Shown here piece by piece: positions 1 through 6,228 of a stretch of DNA of 10,691 nt. The stretch comes from Fimbriimonadales bacterium (GTDB lineage: Bacteria > Armatimonadota > Fimbriimonadia > Fimbriimonadales > GBS-DC). The stretch is taken from NCBI GenBank assembly GCA_025060055.1, contig JANXCK010000145.1, positions 1-10,691 of the forward strand. Direction: 5' to 3'. The position numbers were made by a program, and so were the translations under genes. How positions within the stretch are numbered: position 1 is the stretch's first letter; every line of letters begins with the position of its first letter. The notes under the pieces are model-generated. The model was not told the origin of the DNA. It saw nothing but the letters and a program-made list of their open reading frames with translations, and did no database searches.

Positions 1-323
1 GAGCTTAGCCCTACCAAGCGCAAAATCCGAAACAGAATCAACCCTGATGCCCAGATGCTCAGTGCGCTGACAATCTGCGCGGCGTCCACCAGTGGCAGAA
101 AGCGCAAGGGCAGCGTGGCAAGCCACAGCAGCACAACGCCCAACATGCTGTGCCCGCTCCACCAAGTGGTGGACTCGCGACGGAAGCCTTCCGACACCGC
201 TGCAATCTGGCGCAGCCCCTCGTAGTCGATGTAATACGCTCGCAGCAGGATACAAAGCAGCGCGTACAGCAGGCTCAACACCCAAACCCCAACGGGTATC
301 GCGAGCAGTTCTCGTTTGAGCAT
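1..323 (-). CDS. multi-pass membrane protein, N-terminal part (runs off left edge)
   Basis: An open frame starts at ATG 323-321 and continues to the window edge without a stop, giving 107 visible residues. It begins MLKRELLAIPVG and is strongly hydrophobic. Probable membrane helices lie at about residues 8-29, 58-78 and 84-105, so this is an inner-membrane protein. The start is supported by a GGAG ribosome site (minus strand, 334-331) seven bases upstream, lying inside the end of the upstream dehydrogenase gene. The gap to that gene's stop is 4 bp, so the two are almost certainly co-transcribed and perhaps translationally coupled. The loop after helix 1 carries an acidic stretch, IDYEG at residues 32-36. 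GT-C glycosyltransferases (ArnT/PMT-like) carry acidic residues in a similar place, so a lipid-linked sugar transferase is possible, but this is a weak inference from a fragment. Without the C-terminal part no function should be assigned. Confidence 0.8.
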   Translation of the reverse strand, partial: MLKRELLAIPVGVWVLSLLYALLCILLRAYYIDYEGLRQIAAVSEGFRRESTTWWSGHSMLGVVLLWLATLPLRFLPLVDAAQIVSALSIWASGLILFRILRLVGLS

Positions 324-327
324 CGGT

Positions 328-1545
328 TCACTCCGTGTAGGTGGCGACGTGGCGCAGCAGTGCCTTCACCTGCTCGCGCGTCGGCTGAACGGGGTTGAAC
401 AGAATTGAGCCGTCGGCAAGCGTGAGGTCGGTCAGTGTCTCCAAGTCGCTCTCGGACACCTCCACGCCGACATCGATTAGGTGCGCGGGCACGCCTGTCT
501 CGCTCATGAGTTGGCGCACACGCAGCACGGCATCTTCAGCGGTAAAGGTTTTGTCCCACACACCGCCCTGAATTGTTGCGGTTGGCAGCGGCACGACCTC
601 GGTATCGGTGTGGGCAAAGCCCATCACTTGGGCGATTTGTTCGTAGCGTGGGCGCTGGCACTCCAGATTGAAGTGCATCGCCACGGGCAGCGCGAGGGCG
701 CAGCACAAGCCGTGCGGGAGGTCATACAGCCCGCCGAGAGCATGTGCCATCGCGTGCGCCAGTCCGACCATGCTGTTGTTGAACGCCGCGCCTGCAATCG
801 TGGCGGCAAATGCCATCGCGCCGCGCGCCTCGATGTCGTCCGCGCCGTTTCGAACCGCACGCGGCAGATAGCGCGTAATCAGCCGAATCGCCTCGAACGC
901 CAGCATGTCCGAGAACGGGTTTGCCTGCACGCCAACAATTGCCTCAATCGCGTGGGTCAGTGCGTCCATCCCCGTTTGCGCGGTGGCGGCGGGGGGCAGG
1001 TTGCGCGTCATCTCGGGGTCAACAATCGCTAAGTGGGGCGCAAGATGGCGACTCACCACAGGCAGCTTCTGGTGCTTCGCGGCGTCGGTGAACATGGCGA
1101 TGAAGGTGACCTCGCTGCCCGTGCCCGCTGTGGTGGGGATGGCAATCAGTGGCTTGCACGGCGCAGGCACGGTGTCCGCGCCCTCGTAGTCGCGCACGCG
1201 CCCACCATGCGTGCGAATCGCATTAATCAGCTTGGCACTGTCCATCACGCTGCCACCGCCCACCGCAATCACCACATCTTTATCCTGCGCCTGCGGGATT
1301 GCTGTCTCGATGCTCTCGATGGTGGGATTGGGCACGACGCCTGTGTAGATTTCGTAGCGCACGCCCTGCGTCTGCAGCTGCGCTTCCACAGGCTGGGTTA
1401 GCCCTGCGGAGTAGACGCCTGCGTCCGTGACAATCAGCGCGCTCGCCCAACCGTTCAAACTGCACTCAAAACCCAAGTTCTCCACCGCGCCGTGTCCAAA
1501 CAGCAGGCGCGTCGGCATTTCGAAGCCGAAAATCGTCGTCAGCAT
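328..1545 (-). CDS. iron-containing (group III) alcohol dehydrogenase
   Basis: Predicted cytoplasmic NAD(P)-dependent alcohol dehydrogenase of 405 residues, normal for the Fe-ADH family (FucO, 1,3-propanediol and butanol dehydrogenases), which interconverts alcohols and aldehydes or ketones. Visible marks: the opening MPTRLLFGHGAVENLG, the nucleotide-binding GGGSVMD (residues 96-102), PTTAGTGSE (137-145), TGMDALTHAIEA (191-202), GLAHAMAHALGG (261-272) and PHG (277-279). By alignment with FucO the metal ligands are Asp194, His198, His264 and His278, with the same 14-residue spacing between the last two. About 12-15 residues around 315-333 look inserted relative to usual members. I place the start at ATG 1545-1543, where family homology begins. 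The frame extends to ATG 1641 (437 residues), but that extension has no family resemblance and contains a dyad and AT-rich promoter-like sequence. The ribosome site at 1545 is weak. The substrate cannot be told from sequence. It is followed after 4 bp by the membrane protein at 323. Confidence 0.93.
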   Translation of the reverse strand: MLTTIFGFEMPTRLLFGHGAVENLGFECSLNGWASALIVTDAGVYSAGLTQPVEAQLQTQGVRYEIYTGVVPNPTIESIETAIPQAQDKDVVIAVGGGSVMDSAKLINAIRTHGGRVRDYEGADTVPAPCKPLIAIPTTAGTGSEVTFIAMFTDAAKHQKLPVVSRHLAPHLAIVDPEMTRNLPPAATAQTGMDALTHAIEAIVGVQANPFSDMLAFEAIRLITRYLPRAVRNGADDIEARGAMAFAATIAGAAFNNSMVGLAHAMAHALGGLYDLPHGLCCALALPVAMHFNLECQRPRYEQIAQVMGFAHTDTEVVPLPTATIQGGVWDKTFTAEDAVLRVRQLMSETGVPAHLIDVGVEVSESDLETLTDLTLADGSILFNPVQPTREQVKALLRHVATYTE

Positions 1546-1583
1546 AGCGGATAGCCTGTTCGACAAGCGTCTTTCGATTCCTG

Positions 1584-1615
1584 CCCTGCCAAACTCGCAT
1601 AATTCGCAGGCAGGG
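1584..1615. promoter_or_regulatory. inverted repeat in divergent promoter region (candidate operator)
   Basis: A perfect 7-bp inverted repeat, CCCTGCC (1584-1590) and GGCAGGG (1609-1615), flanks an 18-base centre that is AT-rich and holds a TCGCA direct repeat (1595-1599, 1604-1608). The arms can be extended by GATT (1576-1579) with AATC (1616-1619) around a 4-base bulge. It lies between the divergent dehydrogenase and glycosidase genes, and the centre contains CATAAT (1598-1603), a possible -10 element on the plus strand. A regulator site covering a promoter is the simplest reading, but no factor is identifiable. Confidence 0.4.
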
Positions 1616-1701
1616 AATCTCTCAGAATTGCGTATATACAAGTAGGGGAGCCGCCACGAGCGGGCGAAGCCTTCCGCTGTCCAACAGGTAGGTGAGACTC
1701 G

Positions 1702-2544
1702 GTGCGACTGGGGCTACTGTTGCTTTTTCTGCTGGGTTCGCTGCTCTATCAGGGTTGCTGGGACGAGCCGAACTTTCTGACCGCGCATGCGTCCGCGCCA
1801 CCCAAGCCGAAGGTCATTTCGGGCGAGTCAGTGCAGCTGCTGTACCGCAAGGTCGGCGGCGTGCCTGTGCGCTATGTGGTTGCCGACTTGAACAACCCGT
1901 ATGTGCGGGTGAGTGTGGTGACGGCGCGTCGTTTGGGCAGCGTTGAGTCAATCTGGGATTTGCTGGCGCGGGCGCGTCCGACCGCTGCCGTCACGGGCAC
2001 CTACTTTAGCACTACCAGTAAGTTGCCTATTGGCGACATCGTGATTGAGGGTGAGCGCGTGCATTTCGGCGGAGTGGGCACTGCACTGTGCATCACCTAC
2101 GACAATCAGGTGCGTTTCATTCGTCAAGGGTTGCATCGGCAACGCGACTGGAGCGATTATCGCATGGTGTTGGGCGCAGGTCCACGCCTGCTGCAGAACG
2201 GCAAAGTGATGCTGTATCCGTCGGGCGAGGGGTTCCGCGACAAGCGCGTCTACGCGCGAGGCAAGCGCGTGGCGGTCGGCGTCACCGCGCACAACAAGCT
2301 GCTGATGGCAGTGGTGGAGCGCCCTGTGTCGCTGCGGCAGCTTGCGATGATAATGCGCACGCTGGGCGCCACCAACGCGATTGCCTTAGACGGCGGCGGC
2401 TCCAGCTGCCTGTATTACCGCAAAAAGGTCAAAGTGTTGCCCAAGCGCAAGCTGACGAACTTGCTTGTGGTGTACGAAGACAGTGCTGAATACGAGGCGC
2501 GTGCCATCCAGCTCAAGCCGTTGAACCGCTACGCCAAGCGATAG
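1702..2544 (+). CDS. exported phosphodiester glycosidase family protein (NAGPA/DUF2233)
   Basis: 280 residues. The family includes human NAGPA (the mannose-6-phosphate uncovering enzyme), which removes GlcNAc from a phosphodiester. Bacterial members are mostly uncharacterised and probably act on exopolysaccharide or teichoic-acid-like phosphodiesters. Residues 1-18 are a hydrophobic signal sequence or anchor. The cysteine at 19 is not in a canonical lipobox (YQGC), so lipidation is doubtful. The family core is clear: GTYFSTTSKLPIGDIVIEGE (99-118), GAGPRLLQNGK (158-168), ARGKRVAVGV (185-194), LRQLAMIMRTLGATNAIALD (211-230), and the signature DGGGSS (230-235) followed by the final strand LTNLLVVYED. 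Translation starts at GTG 1702, with AGGTGAG at 1690-1696 five bases upstream. The gene diverges from the dehydrogenase and converges with the FHA gene, so it is probably transcribed alone. The family call is strong. The substrate is unknown. Confidence 0.92.
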   Translation: MRLGLLLLFLLGSLLYQGCWDEPNFLTAHASAPPKPKVISGESVQLLYRKVGGVPVRYVVADLNNPYVRVSVVTARRLGSVESIWDLLARARPTAAVTGTYFSTTSKLPIGDIVIEGERVHFGGVGTALCITYDNQVRFIRQGLHRQRDWSDYRMVLGAGPRLLQNGKVMLYPSGEGFRDKRVYARGKRVAVGVTAHNKLLMAVVERPVSLRQLAMIMRTLGATNAIALDGGGSSCLYYRKKVKVLPKRKLTNLLVVYEDSAEYEARAIQLKPLNRYAKR

Positions 2545-2553
2545 TGCAGGCGA

Positions 2554-3933
2554 CTACTCCACGCGGAACCGCGCCGCGCCAAAGCGCACGATGTCGCCTG
2601 CCCTGAGCGGTTGCTTGCTCACGCGCTGCTCGTTCACAAACACGCCGTTCGTGCTGCCCAAGTCGTACACAACCAGCGCGTCGCCCTCGACGGCAATCCG
2701 CGCGTGATGACGGCTCACAGACGGGTCGGGGATGATTAAACCGTTGTCGGTCTCGCGTCCGATGGTCAGCCCATTCGGTGGCACGGTGAAGCGTTGTCCT
2801 GCGAGCGCGCCGTCGATGCCCACCAGCGCGGTCGCACGCGCAACCACGGCTACGCTCGCAGGCGCGTAGCTTGGGCTTAGAGAGGGCGTGGACGCGGCGG
2901 TTGCGATGGGCGTGCAGGCGCACGCGCCTGTACGCGGGTCTGGACGCTGCCCGCAGTAGGGGCATGTGCCAGGCAGCGTAGGCGGGGGTGGCGGCAACGG
3001 CGAGCGCACCGTGTCGCGCGGCACCCGCTGCGCCTGACCCGCACGCAACTGGAACTGCAACCGGAAACTGCCAATCTGCAGGGTGTCCCCGTCGTTGAGG
3101 GCTGCGGGCGCGGTCATCGGCTGACCGTTGAGGCGTATCGGCGCGAGCGGCGTGAGCCAGTAGCCGCCGCCGTGCACGCGAATCTCCGCGTGGCGCGGGG
3201 CAACTTGGGGGTCGCCGCGCAGGGGCACATCCGCCAGCTCGTCGCGCCCGATGTAGGCGCCGTCACGGTCAATCGGGTAATCCTTGCCTTCGTTGCGCCC
3301 GTAGAGTACGCGCACCCACGCCGAGCGCGTGATGACCTCCAGCAACCCGATGAACAGCCCAACGCCCGCGCCGATGAGGGTGAGCGCGACGGCACGCGAG
3401 GGCGCGCCCGCCTCGCCCTCCGCACGCAGCGCAAAGCCCACTGCCGTGCCGAAAGTGAACGCCAGAAAGTCGAACAGCGCACCGCCCAGCGCACCGCCAA
3501 TCGCGCCGCCCAGCAGCCCGTTGCGCATCCGCTTGGGCGAACGAGCAATCACCCCCTCCGACAGCCCCGTCAGTGCACCGAACACGCCCCAGCCGAGAAT
3601 GCGCCCCACAATCTGACCCACCTCGCCCATCCCGACGACGAACACGCTATACACCACTTGCCCAACGGTCAATCCTATCCAGCCGCCGAGAGCGCCGCCC
3701 AGCGCACCGATTGCGACACCGCGCAGGATGTGTTTGCCCGTGCCCAGCGACAGCCCCGTTGCCAAGCCTATCATTGCCCCGATAAACCCGCCCGACAGCA
3801 CGCCGAACCGCACCACCTCGCCCCAGTCCACTGTCCGTCGGATGTCGTCAGTGGTCAGCGGTTCGTTCACCAGCCACGCCAGCACCCCGCCAATCGCACC
3901 GAATACCATCAAGTAAAGCAGTTTCTGCACCAT
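2554..3933 (-). CDS. membrane protein with two FHA domains and an intervening Cys cluster
   Basis: 459 residues. The N-terminal 205 residues are a Gly/Ala-rich membrane region with several probable helices (about 4-22, 42-62, 70-100, 107-128, 138-168, 181-201) packed with GxxxG-type steps. FHA domain 1 spans about 215-298. It keeps GRD (229-231) and RHAEI (247-251) but has AP where the phosphothreonine-contacting Ser normally precedes Arg-His, and RLNG (267-270) instead of STNG. A Pro-rich linker leads to CPYCG...CAC (Cys324, 327, 338, 340), which could be a small zinc site. FHA domain 2 (387-459) is canonical, with GRE (392-394), SRHH (407-410) and DLGSTNG (424-430). FHA domains bind phosphothreonine peptides, so this should be a cytoplasm-facing scaffold anchored in the inner membrane. 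It follows the other FHA gene by 3 bp, so they form one operon. It resembles neither a kinase nor a known secretion-system FHA protein over its full length. The partner is unknown. Confidence 0.9.
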   Translation of the reverse strand: MVQKLLYLMVFGAIGGVLAWLVNEPLTTDDIRRTVDWGEVVRFGVLSGGFIGAMIGLATGLSLGTGKHILRGVAIGALGGALGGWIGLTVGQVVYSVFVVGMGEVGQIVGRILGWGVFGALTGLSEGVIARSPKRMRNGLLGGAIGGALGGALFDFLAFTFGTAVGFALRAEGEAGAPSRAVALTLIGAGVGLFIGLLEVITRSAWVRVLYGRNEGKDYPIDRDGAYIGRDELADVPLRGDPQVAPRHAEIRVHGGGYWLTPLAPIRLNGQPMTAPAALNDGDTLQIGSFRLQFQLRAGQAQRVPRDTVRSPLPPPPPTLPGTCPYCGQRPDPRTGACACTPIATAASTPSLSPSYAPASVAVVARATALVGIDGALAGQRFTVPPNGLTIGRETDNGLIIPDPSVSRHHARIAVEGDALVVYDLGSTNGVFVNEQRVSKQPLRAGDIVRFGAARFRVE

Positions 3934-3936
3934 CGC

Positions 3937-5157
3937 TCACTCTACGCGGAACAGGCTCGCGCCCAGCTGCAGCGTGTCGCCGGGCTTGATAGGCGTTGGT
4001 GCGCTGATACGCACGCCGTTCACATAGGTTCCGTTCGTGCTGCCTAAATCCTCGATCAGCGTCTGGTCGCCCTGACGCACAATCTGCGCGTGGGTACGGC
4101 TCACGCCCATATCGTTCACCAGCGCAATCGGATGCACCGCCTCGCGCCCAACGGTCATCAGCTCGCCCGTGAGTTCGAACGCTTGCCCTGCATACGGACC
4201 CTGCGTGGCGACGAGTCGCGTGGCGGGTTTCGCGGCAGTGGGCATGGCGATAGTGGGTGGCACGCCTGCGCTCTCCAGCGGGGGCAGCTCGGGTTGCGGC
4301 GGCGCAGCAGACGCCACCGCACTTGCACTGCCCGTCGTCGCTTGGGGCAGCTCCACGCCGAGCTTGCTCATCGCAGCGCCCAGCTGCTGTGGCTTCTGCA
4401 CTGCCAAGCGCACAAGAAACACAATCACGCCTACCGCCAGCGCCAGCGCAATCACAAACATCACGAGTGCGCCGATGCGACTGGCTTGGGGTGTCTCGTC
4501 GGTCTTGGCTGCGGTCTCGCTCGGCTCCAGCGTCGGCACGGCTCCGCTCAAGGTGAGTTCAACGACAGGCACGCGCAGAGCGCGTTCGGCTTTGAGCGTG
4601 GTCTCCTGCGTGGCTTTTTGCTCATCGCCATAGCGTGCAACGAGTGTGATTTTGCCCAGTGGCACGCGCTCGAAGACGAGAATCCCTTCCGCCGAAGGTT
4701 CCAGCACGCGCGTCTGGGTGTTGCCCTGCGCGTCGGTGAGGCTCACTAACGCGCTGGCGACGGGCTTATCCTGCGCTTGGAGGTTCACCTGCAGCCGTGC
4801 CACGTGCGTCCAGCGCTCGCTCTTGAGTTCGGTTTTCTCCTTCAGCTGAGCAACCTTGAGCTGGGCAAGGTTGCCCGTTGTGGCGTCGTACACCCAGAGC
4901 GTCGCGGCGTTTTCGGGCAGTTTGAGGTTCACGCTGGCGTCGCTGGTCTTCTGCGGGGCACTGAGCGGATTGCCCCCGTCATCCTCTGTCCACCACCAGC
5001 GTTCACCCTCCTGTGCGAAGGAGAGCGTCGTTTCGCGCGGCTTCGGCGCGGGCTTGGCTTCAGCGGGCGATGAGGGCGCAGCAGGCTTCGTACCCGCCTG
5101 CGCTCCGCTCAGCTCGACCATTAGCCCAACCAACGCCATCAGCAAAAAGGCTCGCAT
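3937..5157 (-). CDS. single-pass membrane protein with exported N-terminal domain and cytoplasmic FHA domain
   Basis: 406 residues. A signal peptide is likely at 1-21 (cut near AQA|G). An Ala/Pro/Lys-rich stretch (22-41) is followed by an exported, mainly beta region (about 42-205) that includes RWWWTEDDGG (53-62). The stretch around 120-202 resembles carboxypeptidase-regulatory-like or Ig-like modules (VASALVSLTDAQG). A membrane helix lies at 227-251, then a Pro/Ala-rich linker (252-312), then a canonical C-terminal FHA domain (about 313-406) with GRE (337-339), SRTH (353-356) and DLGSTNGTYVNG (370-381). This topology would link something outside the inner membrane to phosphothreonine recognition inside. 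The start at ATG 5157 gives a good signal peptide, while the ribosome site (AAAGAG) is weak and close. It is the first gene of the operon with the double-FHA gene, whose start follows its stop by 3 bp. The exported domain is not one I can name. Confidence 0.9.
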   Translation of the reverse strand: MRAFLLMALVGLMVELSGAQAGTKPAAPSSPAEAKPAPKPRETTLSFAQEGERWWWTEDDGGNPLSAPQKTSDASVNLKLPENAATLWVYDATTGNLAQLKVAQLKEKTELKSERWTHVARLQVNLQAQDKPVASALVSLTDAQGNTQTRVLEPSAEGILVFERVPLGKITLVARYGDEQKATQETTLKAERALRVPVVELTLSGAVPTLEPSETAAKTDETPQASRIGALVMFVIALALAVGVIVFLVRLAVQKPQQLGAAMSKLGVELPQATTGSASAVASAAPPQPELPPLESAGVPPTIAMPTAAKPATRLVATQGPYAGQAFELTGELMTVGREAVHPIALVNDMGVSRTHAQIVRQGDQTLIEDLGSTNGTYVNGVRISAPTPIKPGDTLQLGASLFRVE

Positions 5158-5204
5158 GGACTCTTTAGATTCGGCAACCTATGCGATGTTCCTACACTCG
5201 CTCG

Positions 5205-5227
5205 GCTTGCAGGCTGTGCCCGCAAGC
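5205..5227. promoter_or_regulatory. 6-bp inverted repeat in divergent intergenic region
   Basis: GCTTGC (5205-5210) and GCAAGC (5222-5227) form a perfect dyad around 11 bases, between the divergent FHA operon and the secreted-protein gene. It sits about 50-70 bases upstream of the FHA operon start and could be an operator for either side. A dyad this short may also be chance in GC-rich DNA. No convincing -10/-35 pair for the FHA operon was found nearby. Confidence 0.25.
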
Positions 5228-5260
5228 GGTGGAGCGGTTCCCCCAAAACTACTTACCGAT

Positions 5261-5288
5261 TTATGCGTCCAAAACTCGCAGGTATACT
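5261..5288 (+). promoter_or_regulatory. candidate promoter for the secreted protein / beta-barrel genes
   Basis: TATACT at 5283-5288 matches a -10 element at five of six positions. TTATGC (5261-5266) sits 16 bases upstream as a weak -35. A start of transcription near 5295 would leave a leader of about 35 bases with a strong ribosome site, and would exclude the upstream ATG at 5263 as a start. The match of the -10 is good and of the -35 poor. Confidence 0.45.
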
Positions 5289-5294
5289 CTCTCT

Positions 5295-5309
5295 GGCGCG
5301 GGATGCGCC
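5295..5309 (+). other. small hairpin in the 5' leader
   Basis: GGCGC (5295-5299) and GCGCC (5305-5309) form a perfect 5-bp GC stem with a 5-base loop, directly after the candidate -10 and 5 bases before the AGGAGG ribosome site. Leader hairpins of this kind can protect the 5' end of an mRNA. The role here is inference. Confidence 0.35.
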
Positions 5310-5314
5310 GATGC

Positions 5315-5320
5315 AGGAGG
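5315..5320 (+). promoter_or_regulatory. strong ribosome binding site deciding the start at 5329
   Basis: AGGAGG is a full Shine-Dalgarno match, eight bases before ATG 5329. It makes this ATG, rather than the in-frame ATG at 5263, the clear start, and the resulting N-terminus is a good signal peptide. Confidence 0.85.
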
Positions 5321-5328
5321 CAAACGCT

Positions 5329-6228
5329 ATGAGCAAATGGGCAAGTCTACTGGCACTGAGCGTTGTTGTGTGCGCCGCTTGGGCGCAGGAAGGCGTGAAT
5401 CTGCAGTTCAAGTTCAAGGAGAACCAGCGTGAGTTGTTCGATGCGACTGTGCAGCTGGACGGCAACCTGCCCATCCCTGCTGCCGCGGGAATGGCAGGCA
5501 CGCTCAAACTCGCGATGACCCTGTTCATGCAGGTAGACAAAGTAGAGGAAGGTGGCAAGGCGACAATCAAGACGGGCTTGGAGGCGTTCGAAGCCGAGTT
5601 CAACGGGCAAGCCTTCCCCGTGGGGCTGGACATGGCACGGACGATTATCCCTGACTCCACAGCAACGGTGCATCCAAACGGCAAGCTCAGCGGTTTGCAG
5701 GGCAGCGGCGGACTACCCGGCTTCCAGCTACCCGGAATCGACATTCGCAACTTGGCGACGCTGCTGTTTCCCACGGAACTGCCCGACAAGCCGCTCACCA
5801 ACGGCACGAGCTGGCAGTTCACGCGAGCGCTGGGCGCGGGCGACGACGCCCTCAAAATCCCGATGAACGCACGCTACGAAGGAACCGAAGAGTACAACGG
5901 CGTCAAAATGCACAAAATCACTCAGACCTTCGAGCAGAACTTCGAGACCTATCAGGACGCCTTCTATCAGCCCACCACCGACAAGGAAGCGGCGATGCGT
6001 GTCACCAAGGGCACGATGAAGGGCACGATGACGATGTGGTATCACCCCGAAACGGGTCTGGTGCAGCGCATGACGATGCAAGCCAGCTTGAACCAGACCA
6101 CCGAGCCTATCAAGCGAGACGGCTCCGAAGTCAAAGATTTCGAGCGCGAGCAGAGCGAGGTGAAGCTCACCGCCACGCTCACGCGCAAGGAGCCAAAGCA
6201 GGAGAATGCCACACCGAGTAGCAACTGA
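5329..6228 (+). CDS. secreted protein of unknown function, beta-rich
   Basis: 299 residues from ATG 5329. Residues 1-20 (MSKWASLLALSVVVCAAWAQ) are a clear signal peptide, with cleavage near AWA/Q. The mature part has no further membrane helix, so it is periplasmic or surface-exposed. It reads as alternating strands: LQFKFKENQRELFDATVQLD (25-44), a Gly/Pro-rich centre (120-137), LFPTELPDKPLTNGTSWQ (146-163), YEGTEEYNGVKMHKITQTFE (183-202) and MTMWYHPETGLVQRMTMQAS (234-253). The pattern of a 'pd.pl..G.sW' turn followed by a late 'W..petGlv....m' strand pair recalls DUF6263-type exported proteins, but that is an impression only. The C-terminus (270-299) is charged and polar. It is probably co-transcribed with the beta-barrel gene, whose reading frame overlaps its last 23 bases, which suggests they work together at the envelope. 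Function is not known. Confidence 0.88.
   Translation: MSKWASLLALSVVVCAAWAQEGVNLQFKFKENQRELFDATVQLDGNLPIPAAAGMAGTLKLAMTLFMQVDKVEEGGKATIKTGLEAFEAEFNGQAFPVGLDMARTIIPDSTATVHPNGKLSGLQGSGGLPGFQLPGIDIRNLATLLFPTELPDKPLTNGTSWQFTRALGAGDDALKIPMNARYEGTEEYNGVKMHKITQTFEQNFETYQDAFYQPTTDKEAAMRVTKGTMKGTMTMWYHPETGLVQRMTMQASLNQTTEPIKRDGSEVKDFEREQSEVKLTATLTRKEPKQENATPSSN

Noticed and set aside
92..398. Two short plus-strand open frames at the left edge
   Set aside because: The minus-strand frame here has a good ribosome site, membrane helices and tight spacing to the dehydrogenase. The plus frames are Arg/Ala/Ser-rich with no support.
481..1032. Plus-strand open frame of 183 residues opposite the dehydrogenase
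   Set aside because: The dehydrogenase has full family motifs on the other strand; this frame is its antisense shadow.
1747..1761. Lipobox at Cys19 of the phosphodiester glycosidase
   Set aside because: The residues before Cys are Y-Q-G, which do not fit the usual [LVI][ASTVI][GAS]C pattern, so lipidation was not annotated.
3172..4047. Long open frame (291 residues) on the plus strand opposite the FHA genes
   Set aside because: Composition is His/Arg/Gln/Pro-rich low-complexity typical of antisense frames in GC-rich DNA. It overlaps two clearly real genes and has no domain or ribosome site.
2554..5157. FHA proteins as part of a type VI or ESX secretion cluster
   Set aside because: No Tss, EccC or WXG100 gene is in the window and the domain architectures differ, so a secretion-system label is unsupported.
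5263..5328. Upstream in-frame ATG (5263) as start of the secreted protein
   Set aside because: It lies upstream of the candidate -10 and would bury the signal peptide. ATG 5329 has a perfect AGGAGG eight bases upstream.
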